Part shown: positions 44,891 to 53,294 of the stretch, piece after piece
How positions within the stretch are numbered: the stretch's first letter is position 1
Layout of the letters: the number at the start of each line of letters is the position of its first letter
Source of the DNA: Rhizobium mayense
Lineage (GTDB): Bacteria > Pseudomonadota > Alphaproteobacteria > Rhizobiales > Rhizobiaceae
DNA: 64,000 nucleotides
Assembly: GCF_030272705.1 (NCBI RefSeq)
Contig: NZ_JARFYM010000015.1
Span: 79,896-143,895 of the forward strand
Direction of reading: 5' to 3'
The notes under the pieces: generated by a model
The model's database searches: none
Seen by the model: only the letters and a program-made list of their open reading frames with translations
What the model was told of the DNA's origin: nothing
Position numbers and translations under genes: made by a program

Positions 44891-46249
44891 ATGTCCGCGA
44901 TTATCGAAAAAGCCCGTAGCCTCGACCACCTGCTCGACACGGCCGTGCAAGACGACAAGGAAGCAGGCCTATTCCGATGCCGCCGCGACATCTTCACCGA
45001 TGAAGACCTGTTCGCGCTTGAGATGAAGCATATCTTCGAGAGCAACTGGGTTTATCTGGCGCATGAAAGCCAGATTCCGGAAAACAACGACTATTACACC
45101 ACCTATATCGGCCGCCAGCCCGTCGTCATCACCCGCGACAAGACAGGCGAACTCCATGCCGTGATCAATGCGTGCGCCCATCGTGGGGCGATGCTCTGCC
45201 GCCGCAAGCACGGCAACAAGGGCAGCTTCACCTGTCCCTTCCACGGCTGGACGTTTTCAAATACGGGCAAGCTACTGAAGGTGAAGGACGAGAAGACGAC
45301 GCAATATCCTGAGCAGTTCGCAAAGGACGGTTCGCATGACCTGACGCGCGTCCCTCGCTTCGAAAGTTATCGCGGCTTCCTGTTCGGCAGCCTGAAGGGG
45401 GACGTGCCGTCCCTCCAAGAGTTTCTCGGCGAGGCCAGAGTCATCATCGATCAGGTCGTAGACCAGGCGCCGAATGGGCTCGAAGTTCTGAGAGGCAATT
45501 CGTCCTACGTCTACGACGGCAACTGGAAGCTCCAGATGGAAAATGGCTGCGACGGCTACCACGTCTCGTCCGTGCACTGGAACTACGCCGCCACCATGGG
45601 GCGGCGCAACGAGGAGGGCACGAAGGCGGTGGACGCCAATTCGTGGAGCAAGTCCGTCGCCGGTGTCTACGGGTTCGAAAACGGCCATATCCTGCTTTGG
45701 ACCAAAACCATGAACCCGGAGGTCCGCCCCGTCTACGGCAAACGGGAGGAGATCAAGGCGCGCGTCGGCGAGGTGAAGGCGGATTTCATCGTCAACCAGA
45801 CCCGCAACCTCTGTGTCTATCCCAACCTCTTCCTTATGGACCAGTTCAGTACGCAGATCCGTGTGACGCGTCCGATCAGCGTCGACAAGACCGAGGTCAG
45901 CATTTTCTGTTTCGCTCCAAAGGGCGAGAGCGAACAGGATCGCACCCTGCGCATCCGCCAGTACGAAGACTTCTTCAACGTTTCCGGCATGGGAACCGCG
46001 GACGATCTGGAAGAGTTCCGCGCCTGCCAGGCCGGTTATGCCGGCGCCACTGCGCCGTGGAACGATCTGTCGCGCGGCGCACCATTGTGGATCGACGGCC
46101 CCGATGACAACGCCAAAAAAATGGGTCTCAAGCCGCTGCTCTCGGGCGAGCGCAGCGAGGACGAGGGGCTTTTCGTTCGCCAGCACGAGTATTGGGCGAC
46201 GGTCATGCGCAAAGCGCTTGCCGCCGAAAGGAAGGGAGCTATCAGATGA
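44891..46249 (+). CDS. benA: Benzoate 1,2-dioxygenase, large (alpha) subunit
   Basis: Catalytic subunit of the Rieske dioxygenase that turns benzoate into the cis-dihydrodiol. The 452-residue protein has a Rieske [2Fe-2S] site CAHRGAM...CPFHGW (CxH, CxxH; about 99-121). The mononuclear iron motif is NGCDGYHVSSVHW (Asp-His-His, about 221-233). The start is the ATG at 44891 after AAGGAAAATC. It overlaps benB by 4 bp. Substrate assignment rests on sequence type and on the neighbouring benBCD and cat genes; related substrates (toluate) cannot be excluded. Confidence 0.93.
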   Translation: MSAIIEKARSLDHLLDTAVQDDKEAGLFRCRRDIFTDEDLFALEMKHIFESNWVYLAHESQIPENNDYYTTYIGRQPVVITRDKTGELHAVINACAHRGAMLCRRKHGNKGSFTCPFHGWTFSNTGKLLKVKDEKTTQYPEQFAKDGSHDLTRVPRFESYRGFLFGSLKGDVPSLQEFLGEARVIIDQVVDQAPNGLEVLRGNSSYVYDGNWKLQMENGCDGYHVSSVHWNYAATMGRRNEEGTKAVDANSWSKSVAGVYGFENGHILLWTKTMNPEVRPVYGKREEIKARVGEVKADFIVNQTRNLCVYPNLFLMDQFSTQIRVTRPISVDKTEVSIFCFAPKGESEQDRTLRIRQYEDFFNVSGMGTADDLEEFRACQAGYAGATAPWNDLSRGAPLWIDGPDDNAKKMGLKPLLSGERSEDEGLFVRQHEYWATVMRKALAAERKGAIR

Positions 46250-46734
46250 GCATCTCCTATGAGGCCGCTTGCACCTTCCTCTATCGCGAGGCGCGCCTCC
46301 TCGACGACCGCGAATGGGACGAATGGCTGACCTGCTATGCGCCTGACGTCGCCTACTGGATGCCGGCCTGGGATGACGACGATCAGCTGACCGAAGATCC
46401 GCAATCGCAGATCTCGCTCATCTACTATCCGAGCCGAGATGGCCTCGAGGATCGCGTCTTCCGCATCAAGACTGAGCGTTCGGGCGCTTCGACGCCGGAG
46501 CCACGCACCAGTCACAATGTCTCGAATGTCGAGGTTTTGGCGGACAGGGGCGAGGAGGTGGACGTGCGCTACAATTTCCACACGCTCAACCACCGCTACA
46601 AGGTCACCGACCACTTCTTCGGAACCATGTTCGTCACCCTGCGAAAAAGCGGCGATCAGCTGCTGATCTCGCAGAAAAAGATCGTGCTGAAGAACGACTA
46701 CATCCGCCAGGTCATCGACGTCTATCACGTGTGA
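46246..46734 (+). CDS. benB: Benzoate 1,2-dioxygenase, small (beta) subunit
   Basis: Structural subunit of the alpha3beta3 oxygenase. The 162 residues show the NTF2-like beta-subunit fold: FLYREARLLDDREWDEWL at the N-terminus, APDVAYWMPAWDDDDQ, RTSHNVSNVEV and a typical end (KKIVLKNDYIRQVIDVYHV). Its start overlaps the benA stop, giving coupled translation and equal subunit supply. GAAGGGAG precedes it. Confidence 0.95.
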   Translation: MSISYEAACTFLYREARLLDDREWDEWLTCYAPDVAYWMPAWDDDDQLTEDPQSQISLIYYPSRDGLEDRVFRIKTERSGASTPEPRTSHNVSNVEVLADRGEEVDVRYNFHTLNHRYKVTDHFFGTMFVTLRKSGDQLLISQKKIVLKNDYIRQVIDVYHV

Positions 46735-46775
46735 CAGGTGTCAGCCGAAGGAAAGGAACGCAACAGGAGGATTCC

Positions 46776-47804
46776 ATGGCCAGCTACAGGATCGCTTTGA
46801 ATTTCGAGGACGGCGTCACGCGTTTCGTGGAATGCAATGAGGGCGAAAAAGTGCTCGACGCCGCCTTCCGCAACAAGATCAACCTGCCGATGGACTGTTC
46901 CGACGGCGTCTGCGGGACCTGCAAGTGCCGCGCTGAAAGCGGCGCTTACGACCTCGGGGACGACTTTATCGACGATGCACTGACGGCAGACGAGGCTGCG
47001 AACGGCCTAGTGCTGACCTGTCAGATGAAGCCGTCGAGCGACTGCGTCATCGCGGTGCCGACGACATCCGGCGCCTGCAAGACCGGACAGCAGAAACTCA
47101 CCGCCACGGTAGCAGGTGTGGTCGCCCATAACGATGTGGCGATCGTGCTCGAGTTTGATGTGGAAGCGGCCGCTGCACCGGCCTTTTTGCCGGGCCAATA
47201 TGTCAATATCGGCGTGCCGGGCAGTGGTCAGAGCCGCTCCTATTCCTTCAGTTCGGCGCCGGGCGAACAACGCATCGGCTTCCTGATCAAGAAGATCCCG
47301 GGCGGCCTGATGAGCACCTGGTTGGAGCGCGCCGAGGTCGGGACGAAACTTGAGCTGACAGGGCCGCTCGGCAGCTTTTACCTGCGCGAGGTCCAGAGAC
47401 CTTTGCTTTTCCTCGCCGGCGGCACTGGTCTTGCGCCGTTTCTGTCGATGCTCGAAGTGCTGGCCCAGTCAAATTCGCAGCAGAAGGTGCACCTCATCTA
47501 TGGCGTCACCCGCGACCTGGATCTGGTGCTGGTCGACGAGATCGAGGCCTATACCAAGCGGCTTGCCAATTTCACCTATAACACCGTCGTGGCTGAAGAA
47601 GCCTCCAGCCATCCGCGCAAGGGCTGGGTAACCCAGCATATGCCGCCGGAGGCGCTCAACGGCGGCAATGTCGACGTCTATCTCTGTGGCCCGCCGGCCA
47701 TGGTGGATGCGGTGCGCAAATATTTCGATGACAACGGGGTGACGCCCAACAGCTTCCACTACGAGAAGTTCACGCCCAATGCGGTGGTGAGGGAGGCGGC
47801 ATGA
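46776..47804 (+). CDS. benC: Benzoate 1,2-dioxygenase electron-transfer component (reductase)
   Basis: A 342-residue single-chain reductase passing electrons from NADH through FAD and a plant-type [2Fe-2S] centre to BenAB. The N-terminal ferredoxin domain has CSDGVCGTC (about 41-49) and a later Cys in VLTCQM. The FAD-binding motif is RSYSFSSAP and the NAD motifs are LFLAGGTGLAPFLSM and VYLCGPPAMVDA. AGGAGG precedes the start, and it overlaps benD by 4 bp. Confidence 0.95.
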   Translation: MASYRIALNFEDGVTRFVECNEGEKVLDAAFRNKINLPMDCSDGVCGTCKCRAESGAYDLGDDFIDDALTADEAANGLVLTCQMKPSSDCVIAVPTTSGACKTGQQKLTATVAGVVAHNDVAIVLEFDVEAAAAPAFLPGQYVNIGVPGSGQSRSYSFSSAPGEQRIGFLIKKIPGGLMSTWLERAEVGTKLELTGPLGSFYLREVQRPLLFLAGGTGLAPFLSMLEVLAQSNSQQKVHLIYGVTRDLDLVLVDEIEAYTKRLANFTYNTVVAEEASSHPRKGWVTQHMPPEALNGGNVDVYLCGPPAMVDAVRKYFDDNGVTPNSFHYEKFTPNAVVREAA

Positions 47805-48589
47805 CCACGGCTCGCTTCGAGGGTCGATTTGCCGGCAAGGTGCTAGTCGTCACCGGCGCCGCCCAGGGCATCGGTCGCGCCGTTGCGCTGCGCGCCGCTC
47901 GGGAAGGCGGCAAGGTGTTGCTTGTCGACCGCGCAGATTTCGTCGCGGAGGTGGCGACGGAGGCGGGCCGGGATGAGGCCGCCGCCTTCCAAGGCGATCT
48001 CGAAACAGCCGAGGGGGCGGCAGCCGCGATGCGCTATGCCACCGAGAGGTTCGGTGGTATCGATATCCTGATCAACAATGTCGGTGGCGCCATCCGCATG
48101 CGCCCTTACGCGGAATTCGAACCGACGCAGATCGACGCGGAAATCCGCCGCTCGCTGATGCCGACACTCTATTGTTGCCACGCCGTGCTGCCGCATCTCT
48201 TCGCGCGCGGCGGCGGCACCATCGTCAATGTGTCCTCGAATGCTACCCGCGGTATTCACCGCGTGCCGTATTCGGCGGCGAAGGGCGGCGTCAATGCCAT
48301 CACCCAATCGCTGGCGATGGAGCTGGCGGAGCGCAACATCCGCGTAGTGGCGACCGCACCTGGCGGCACCGAGGCGCCGCCGCGCCGTATCCCGCGCAAC
48401 GCCGAAGGCGACTCCGATGCCGAGAAGGCGTGGATGTGCGAGGTCGTCAGTCAAGTGAAGCAGTCGAGCTTCATGAAGCGCTACGGCAGCGTCGAGGAGC
48501 AGGCGGCGCCGATCCTGTTCCTGGCCTCGGATGAGGCTTCCTACATCACCGGCAGTGTATTGCCCGTTGCCGGCGGCGATCTCGGCTGA
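47801..48589 (+). CDS. benD: Benzoate cis-dihydrodiol dehydrogenase
   Basis: A 262-residue short-chain dehydrogenase that oxidises and decarboxylates benzoate dihydrodiol to catechol. It shows the nucleotide motif VTGAAQGIGRAVAL (about 18-31), NNVGG, the catalytic Ser in IVNVSSNATRG and YSAAKGG (Tyr/Lys), and a C-terminal ASYITGSVLPVAGG. Its position after benABC and beside catA makes the role clear. Confidence 0.94.
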   Translation: MTTARFEGRFAGKVLVVTGAAQGIGRAVALRAAREGGKVLLVDRADFVAEVATEAGRDEAAAFQGDLETAEGAAAAMRYATERFGGIDILINNVGGAIRMRPYAEFEPTQIDAEIRRSLMPTLYCCHAVLPHLFARGGGTIVNVSSNATRGIHRVPYSAAKGGVNAITQSLAMELAERNIRVVATAPGGTEAPPRRIPRNAEGDSDAEKAWMCEVVSQVKQSSFMKRYGSVEEQAAPILFLASDEASYITGSVLPVAGGDLG

Positions 48590-48625
48590 CTGCTTCAACG
48601 CGCGACGACTATTGGAACTTGAACA

Positions 48626-49417
48626 TTGCCCTGCCTAGAATTGCCCAGCCATCGCCTTCATTACCGCATCGATGGCGACCAAAGTGCCGAGAGAGATGCG
48701 CCATGGCTGCTATTCTGCAATTCGCTCGGCACCGACCTCTCCATGTGGGACGCGCAAGCGCTGGAGCTCTCGCGCCATTTCCGCGTGCTGCGATATGATC
48801 GCCGCGGCCATGGCCGGTCGTCGGCTCCACCCCCGCCCTATACGTTGGCCGACCTTGGTCGTGATGCGATCGCGTTGCTGGATGCTTTGGAGATCAACCG
48901 TACACATTTCTGCGGGCTATCGATCGGCGGCCTGACTGGACAATGGCTGGGCATCCACGCAGGCGAACGTCTCGACAAGATCGTCCTTTGCGCCACGGCG
49001 ACACGTATCGGCACGCCTGAGAGCTGGGCCGCGCGCATCGAGTCCGTCCGGGAGGATGGTCTGGATTCCCTCCGGGCCGCGACAGCCAAACGCTGGTTCA
49101 GTTCGACCTTCGAGGCCAGCGAGCCGTCCGTCGTCAGCGGCGTGCTCGATCGCTTTGTCGCCACATCGACCGACGGCTACATTGGTTGTTGTGCCGCGTT
49201 GGCTGGCGCGGATCTGAGTGGCGATCTAAAGCGGATCGCCAATCCCGTGCTTGCCATTTCTGGCGACGAGGATTCGGTGTGCCCGCGCGCCGACCTCGCG
49301 GCCATCGCCACAAGCGTCCAGCAGGGGCAGCATCGGTCTTTGCCTGGCCGGCACATCTTCAACATCGAGTCCGCCTCGGCGTTCACCGCCACGCTTCTGG
49401 AATTTCTCCGCTCCTAG
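48626..49417 (+). CDS. pcaD: 3-oxoadipate enol-lactonase
   Basis: Hydrolyses 3-oxoadipate enol-lactone, the product of CatC, to 3-oxoadipate. The 263-residue alpha/beta hydrolase has the nucleophile elbow GLSIGGLTGQW (Ser), YDRRGHGRS, and the catalytic Asp/His region SGDEDSVCP and LPGRHIFNIESA. The family-like N-terminus PCLELPSHRLHYRIDG begins at a TTG (48626), which is the likely start; no ATG fits. It is last in the operon, 36 bp after benD and convergent with the second LysR gene. The later steps (pcaIJ, pcaF) are not in the window. Confidence 0.9.
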   Translation: MPCLELPSHRLHYRIDGDQSAERDAPWLLFCNSLGTDLSMWDAQALELSRHFRVLRYDRRGHGRSSAPPPPYTLADLGRDAIALLDALEINRTHFCGLSIGGLTGQWLGIHAGERLDKIVLCATATRIGTPESWAARIESVREDGLDSLRAATAKRWFSSTFEASEPSVVSGVLDRFVATSTDGYIGCCAALAGADLSGDLKRIANPVLAISGDEDSVCPRADLAAIATSVQQGQHRSLPGRHIFNIESASAFTATLLEFLRS

Positions 49418-49444
49418 CTGTGTAGAGCGAAAGCGCGAGGGACG

Positions 49445-50326
49445 TCATGCCCGCGCGATCTTGCGTGCGAGGGTGAGAAATCCGAAGAGGTGTGGGGAGC
49501 GGTTGTCGCGGCGATAGTTCAGGGAAAGCTGGGTTCCGGGATTGCAGCCCTCGTAGTGGCGGTAGATCACGCCAGGACGCTCGTTCTGCGCCACCGATTC
49601 CGGGACGACGGAGATGCCGACGCCGACCGAGACAAGGCTGATCGCCGTCAGATAGTCTTGCGCCATCACCTGCGAGGCCGGAATGAAGCCATCGGTCCTG
49701 CAGACATCGAGAACATAGTCCGCATAGCTCGGCCGGGGCCGCCGTGGAAAGAGAACGAAGGTCGCGCCCTTGAGGTCAGCCAGCTTTAAGGTGCCGAGGT
49801 GATCGGAATAGGTATCCGGAAGCGCCAGTATTAACGGCTCCTTCGTCAGCGTTTCGGATTTGAGCTCTGCGTCATCGAGAGACGGGCGCGCCACCGCGAT
49901 ATCGATTTCCCGCTGGATCAGCGCCCGCTTCAATTCCGCATTGTTCATGGCCGACAAAGCCAGTTCGATATCAGGGTGGGCCGCACGGAATGCCTTGATG
50001 ATATTGGGTAGGACCCCGAATGTCGCCGTGCCGACGAAAGCAATCCGCAGGCGGCCCGCAATGCCCTGGCCGATCCGCATGACCTCGCGTTCTGTCTGGT
50101 CGAGACGCTCGAGGATCTCTCTGGCGCGCTCCAGAAGCAGCTCGCCGGCCTGGGTGAGCCTGATCTGGCTGCGGCTGCGGTCGAAAAGGACGGCGCCGAT
50201 TTCCTTCTCGAATTGGGCGATCTGGCGGCTCAAGGGGGGCTGGGCAATTCCAAGTCGTGCGGATGCGCGCCCGAAATGAAGCTCCTCCGCCACTGCCAGG
50301 AAATAGCTCAGCCGTTTGAAATCCAT
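49445..50326 (-). CDS. Second CatR-like LysR regulator
   Basis: A 293-residue LysR regulator with N-terminal HTH (MDFKRLSYFLAVAEELHFGR, AQPPLSRQIAQFEKEIG) and an effector domain carrying the aromatic-group motif FPRRPRPSYADYVLDVC, close in style to the catR product at 41220-42143. The ATG at 50324-50326 has little ribosome site of its own and lies inside the last codons of the preceding 75-residue gene, so translation may be coupled. It probably governs the second aromatic unit and the HpaB-type gene, with the dyad at 53146-53167 as candidate site. Confidence 0.87.
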   Translation of the reverse strand: MDFKRLSYFLAVAEELHFGRASARLGIAQPPLSRQIAQFEKEIGAVLFDRSRSQIRLTQAGELLLERAREILERLDQTEREVMRIGQGIAGRLRIAFVGTATFGVLPNIIKAFRAAHPDIELALSAMNNAELKRALIQREIDIAVARPSLDDAELKSETLTKEPLILALPDTYSDHLGTLKLADLKGATFVLFPRRPRPSYADYVLDVCRTDGFIPASQVMAQDYLTAISLVSVGVGISVVPESVAQNERPGVIYRHYEGCNPGTQLSLNYRRDNRSPHLFGFLTLARKIARA

Positions 50327-50535
50327 CGCAGTCCGTCAGCATACATCAATTCCGTCTGCGAGATGCGCATAAGTTCCAGTGCGTCCTGGAAATAAGGTCT
50401 GAAGGCGGTCGTTTTCTCGCTCATGGGAAAATGCCCGAGTACCTTCATGACGACAAGCGCGGCACTGGGTGTTCGCTTGAGGGTTACGGCCATATCGTCG
50501 AGCCAGCGGCGCGTCTCGCTTGGAGCTTTCTGCAT
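50308..50535 (-). CDS. Small 75-residue protein between cycloisomerase 2 and LysR 2
   Basis: Encodes a 75-residue soluble protein (MQKAPSETRRWLDDMAVTLK at the N-terminus, then MKVLGHFPMSEKTTAFRPYF and helical LELMRISQTELMYADGL). The ATG at 50533-50535 has GAGGT 6 nt upstream. It begins 8 bp after the cycloisomerase stop and overlaps the LysR start by 19 bp, so it fits snugly into the operon and is probably real. No family recognised; predicted mainly helical, with no cysteine or membrane segment. Confidence 0.65.
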   Translation of the reverse strand: MQKAPSETRRWLDDMAVTLKRTPSAALVVMKVLGHFPMSEKTTAFRPYFQDALELMRISQTELMYADGLRWISNG

Positions 50536-50543
50536 GACATACC

Positions 50544-51710
50544 TCAAACCTTGCGCGTCATGAAGCGTACCTTGTCCTCGTCCAGCGCGATGCCGAGACC
50601 GGGGCCAGTCGGTACATGAATTTCGTATTCCTCGAAAACCAGCGGCGTGGCGACCAGATCGTCGACGAGGATGCGGGGACCGAAATGCTCGCTGCCCCAT
50701 TCGAGCTTCGGCAGTGTGGAAAAGACCGCCATATGGGCGGCCGCGCCGATGCTGCTTTCGAGCAGGCAGCCGCCGTAGAGTTCGATGCCGAATGCCTGCG
50801 CGATGCCGGCCGCCCGCTTGAGTTCCAGCAGCCCGCCGCTCTTGACGAGTTTCAGGGAATACACGCTGCCGCAGGCCTGGGTCGCGACGCTTGCCAGCTC
50901 CGAATTGGTGAAGGCCGCTTCGTCGATGAGAAGCGGAATATGCGTGCGGGCGGCGACGCGGGCCATGGTTTCGCGCTGGCTTGCAGGCACAGGCTGTTCG
51001 ATGAGGACGACGCCGAGTTCTTCCAGCGCCGGGAAAAGCCGGATGCAGATCGCTTCCGTCCAGGCTTGGTTGACGTCGACGATCAGCTTCACGTCATCGC
51101 CGAGCCCAGCACGCAGATGCTGCAGGCGCCGGATATCGGCGTCGGGCGAATTGAAGCCGAGCTTGATTTTGAAGTCCCGGTGCTGCCGGAGGCGAAGCTT
51201 CTCGCGGGCCTCCTCCAGTTCCTGCGCCGCATCGCCGGAGGCGAGCGCCCAGATGACGCCGATCCGGTCGCGAACCCGCCCACCGAGCAGGGCGCTGACG
51301 GGCAGGCCGAGCGTATGGCCAATAGCGTCGAACAGGGCAGACTCCACCGCAGCCTTGGCGGCGAAGTTTCGCGTGGCAGCTTTTGCCATGCGCACGGCGT
51401 TGGCCTCGAAGAGCATGGCGTTCTGGCCGACGAGGGCCGGGCCGAGGTAGTTTTGGATAGCGGCCTGGATCGACTCCACGCTTTCCTCGGCCCAACGCGG
51501 TCCACCAAGCGTGGATGCTTCGCCGATACCGGTCACGCCGTTTTCGAGTTGGACGCGGACGAGGACGAAGCCCTGATGGGCGATCTCGGTATTCGAAAGC
51601 TTGTGCCGGCGAACGGTCGGGGCCTCGATGATGCTCGCCGAGATCGACCTTATTCGCGTATCGCTGGCGGAGTCCGCCGGCCTGTCACGATCGGATATTG
51701 TATCAGCCAT
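50544..51710 (-). CDS. Second muconate cycloisomerase-like enzyme
   Basis: A 388-residue enolase-superfamily protein of the muconate lactonizing type. The N-terminus has a 20-residue polar extension, then IRSISASIIEAPTVRRHKLS. The barrel motifs are FKIKLGFNS (KxK lysine), LIVDVNQAW, LIEQPV and LLIDEAAF, and the lid region resembles CatB. Sequence similarity to the catB product at 42306-43487 is evident but moderate, so it may serve substituted (for example chloro- or methyl-) muconates or another lactonisation. It is transcribed with the flavin enzymes upstream and the 75-residue protein downstream. Confidence 0.85.
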   Translation of the reverse strand: MADTISDRDRPADSASDTRIRSISASIIEAPTVRRHKLSNTEIAHQGFVLVRVQLENGVTGIGEASTLGGPRWAEESVESIQAAIQNYLGPALVGQNAMLFEANAVRMAKAATRNFAAKAAVESALFDAIGHTLGLPVSALLGGRVRDRIGVIWALASGDAAQELEEAREKLRLRQHRDFKIKLGFNSPDADIRRLQHLRAGLGDDVKLIVDVNQAWTEAICIRLFPALEELGVVLIEQPVPASQRETMARVAARTHIPLLIDEAAFTNSELASVATQACGSVYSLKLVKSGGLLELKRAAGIAQAFGIELYGGCLLESSIGAAAHMAVFSTLPKLEWGSEHFGPRILVDDLVATPLVFEEYEIHVPTGPGLGIALDEDKVRFMTRKV

Positions 51711-51826
51711 AGCGGGGCACCGTTCTCGGTTGTTTTTCTGAATTGATCCGCCCCGGAGCGTGCCGCATGTGCATCTGGGCGGATCGATAATTGTGGTTAT
51801 ATCAGCGGCCTATTCGGCTGCGACGG

Positions 51827-51904
51827 TCATCGCCTCGGAGTTCGGCTTGAGCTTAGTGCGGCGATCACCACGTCCGAAATGTTCTGCTGGGTAACGTTTC
51901 GCAT
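51827..51904 (-). pseudogene. 25-residue remnant resembling the start of an intradiol dioxygenase gene
   Basis: A short frame MRNVTQQNISDVVIAALSSS (25 codons in all) is preceded by a very strong ribosome site (AAGGAGGAG, 4 nt before ATG). The opening MR(N/D).T..(N/T)I...VI resembles N-termini of hydroxyquinol 1,2-dioxygenases as I recall them. A different frame just beyond reads KLKPNSEAMTVAAE and stops at 51810, as if an internal deletion had joined the two ends of a gene. It lies between the flavin reductase and cycloisomerase 2, where such an enzyme would be expected. Confidence 0.45.
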
Positions 51905-51945
51905 TTTCTCCTCCTTGTAATGCGTCGGGAACGTCCCTGCGGACG

Positions 51946-52470
51946 TCACCACATGAGTTCGGTCTCGAGTTGCAACATGCTGGCCGGGGCCTTGCTGGTG
52001 TTTTCGAGCGCGCCGAACTTACCCTTGAAGAAGAGCACGGGCTCGACGTTATCGTTTCTGATGAGCGTCCTGACATGGCCGAGAAAGATCGTGTGGTCGC
52101 CGGCGATGATCTCGTCGTAGACGCTCGCGGAAAATGTCGCGACTGCGCCACGGATCACCGGCAGGTCGTCCAGCGTGTCGAACAGATCGTGCAGATCCGC
52201 ATTCGGCTTGCCGGCGAAATGCCAGGCGATGGCGTCCATCCCAGAGGCAAGGACACTCACCGCGAAACGCCCCGACTTCTGGATCTTTCCCAGCATCCGC
52301 GCCTTTTCGGCGATGGAGATCGCTATCAGCGGTGGATCAAGCGAGATCGACATGAATGCGTTGGCTGTCATCCCGTGATCGTGGCCGTCGCAATGGGTGG
52401 TGATGACGTTCACCCCGGTCGCGAACGCGCCGCAGGCATCGCGGAACACGCGTGGCTCAGGCGTAGACAT
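51946..52470 (-). CDS. Flavin reductase (HpaC-like) for the FADH2-dependent monooxygenase
   Basis: A 174-residue flavin:NAD(P)H reductase domain protein. It shows FRDACGAFATGVNVITT, MTANAFMSISLDPPLIAISI, GRFAVSVLASG and GDHTIFLGHVRTL, all typical of HpaC/ActVB-type reductases that release FADH2. Start: the ATG at 52468-52470 has GGAGG 6 nt upstream; a longer frame to 52488 is less likely. Its first codons overlap the end of the FAD synthetase gene by 14 bp. It supplies reduced flavin to the oxygenase encoded divergently at 53295. Confidence 0.9.
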   Translation of the reverse strand: MSTPEPRVFRDACGAFATGVNVITTHCDGHDHGMTANAFMSISLDPPLIAISIAEKARMLGKIQKSGRFAVSVLASGMDAIAWHFAGKPNADLHDLFDTLDDLPVIRGAVATFSASVYDEIIAGDHTIFLGHVRTLIRNDNVEPVLFFKGKFGALENTSKAPASMLQLETELMW

Positions 52471-53062
52471 GACATCCTCCGTTATCATGGGATCGTTGAA
52501 CGGGCAGGAGGCTGGACCATCCTTCCAACCGTTCGGCTTCGCTGAAGCGCCCCGCAGCTTTCAAGGCGCGGATGCGGGTACTCGACACGATCTCACCAGC
52601 CTCGCAGCAGACGGCCGGAAATATCTTCGTGTCGAAATAGCTGGCAAGCAGATCGGGATTTCCGCTTTTGCAAGCGCCGAACCGGAAGTCGGCGCCGATC
52701 CAGATCACCTGTGGAGCCAGCCGGTTTACCTCCCCAATGAAGTCCGCTGCCGTGCGGGCCCGATACGCCGTGTCGAAACGGGCGACAATGATGTAGTCGG
52801 GATCCAGGGTGCTGATCCGGGCCACTTTGTACTCGATCGACGTCAACGGTCGGACGCCGCACAGCAGGGCCTTGGGAGGCGGGTCGAACGTATAGACTAC
52901 CGAAGGGACACCAAGGGTCCGCGCACTACGCACGGCTGTCCTGATCAGGGCTTGATGGCCGCTATGAACGCCATCGAAAGCCCCGATCGTCAGGGCTGAT
53001 GCGGACAGTCTCAGTACGTTATCGTCATGAACGAGCGTCTGAATGCAGGGGCGATGATCCAT
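52457..53062 (-). CDS. Monofunctional FAD synthetase (RibF N-terminal domain only)
   Basis: A 201-residue nucleotidyltransferase making FAD from FMN and ATP. It shows the signature TIGAFDGVHSGHQALI (about 26-41), VYTFDPPPKALL, VIWIGADFRFG and SSTRIRALKAAGRFSEAERL. Bacterial RibF proteins are usually about 310 residues with a C-terminal riboflavin kinase domain; that domain is missing, so FMN must come from elsewhere. GGGAGGAG precedes the ATG at 53060-53062. It overlaps the flavin reductase and shares a divergent promoter region with the monooxygenase, so it seems dedicated to cofactor supply for that enzyme. Confidence 0.88.
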   Translation of the reverse strand: MDHRPCIQTLVHDDNVLRLSASALTIGAFDGVHSGHQALIRTAVRSARTLGVPSVVYTFDPPPKALLCGVRPLTSIEYKVARISTLDPDYIIVARFDTAYRARTAADFIGEVNRLAPQVIWIGADFRFGACKSGNPDLLASYFDTKIFPAVCCEAGEIVSSTRIRALKAAGRFSEAERLEGWSSLLPVQRSHDNGGCHVYA

Positions 53063-53145
53063 GGTCTCCTCCCATGTTCGCTATCGGCGGCACGGTCCTC
53101 CGGTGCGTTCGACGAAGCTAATCTACCGCCGGATAGGGGCCTGCT

Positions 53146-53167
53146 GCGATACCCGATCCGGTATCGC
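53146..53167. promoter_or_regulatory. Inverted repeat between FAD synthetase and monooxygenase genes
   Basis: Perfect 7-bp arms GCGATAC (53146-53152) and GTATCGC (53161-53167) flank 8 bases, and a further GATACC follows at about 53170. It lies midway in the divergent intergenic region (53063-53294). The ATAC/GTAT core is of LysR type, and a CatR-like LysR gene ends this gene set. Confidence 0.55.
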
Positions 53168-53294
53168 ATGATACCTATCATTCGCTCGTCGTCGGGGCAT
53201 AGTTTTCGCCTACGGAAAGGGGAAGAGGATCCTTTTCTGATCGAGACGCCGGCTTGCAGACCTCTTGTCCGGCTAACTGGAGGAGTAAACAGAC

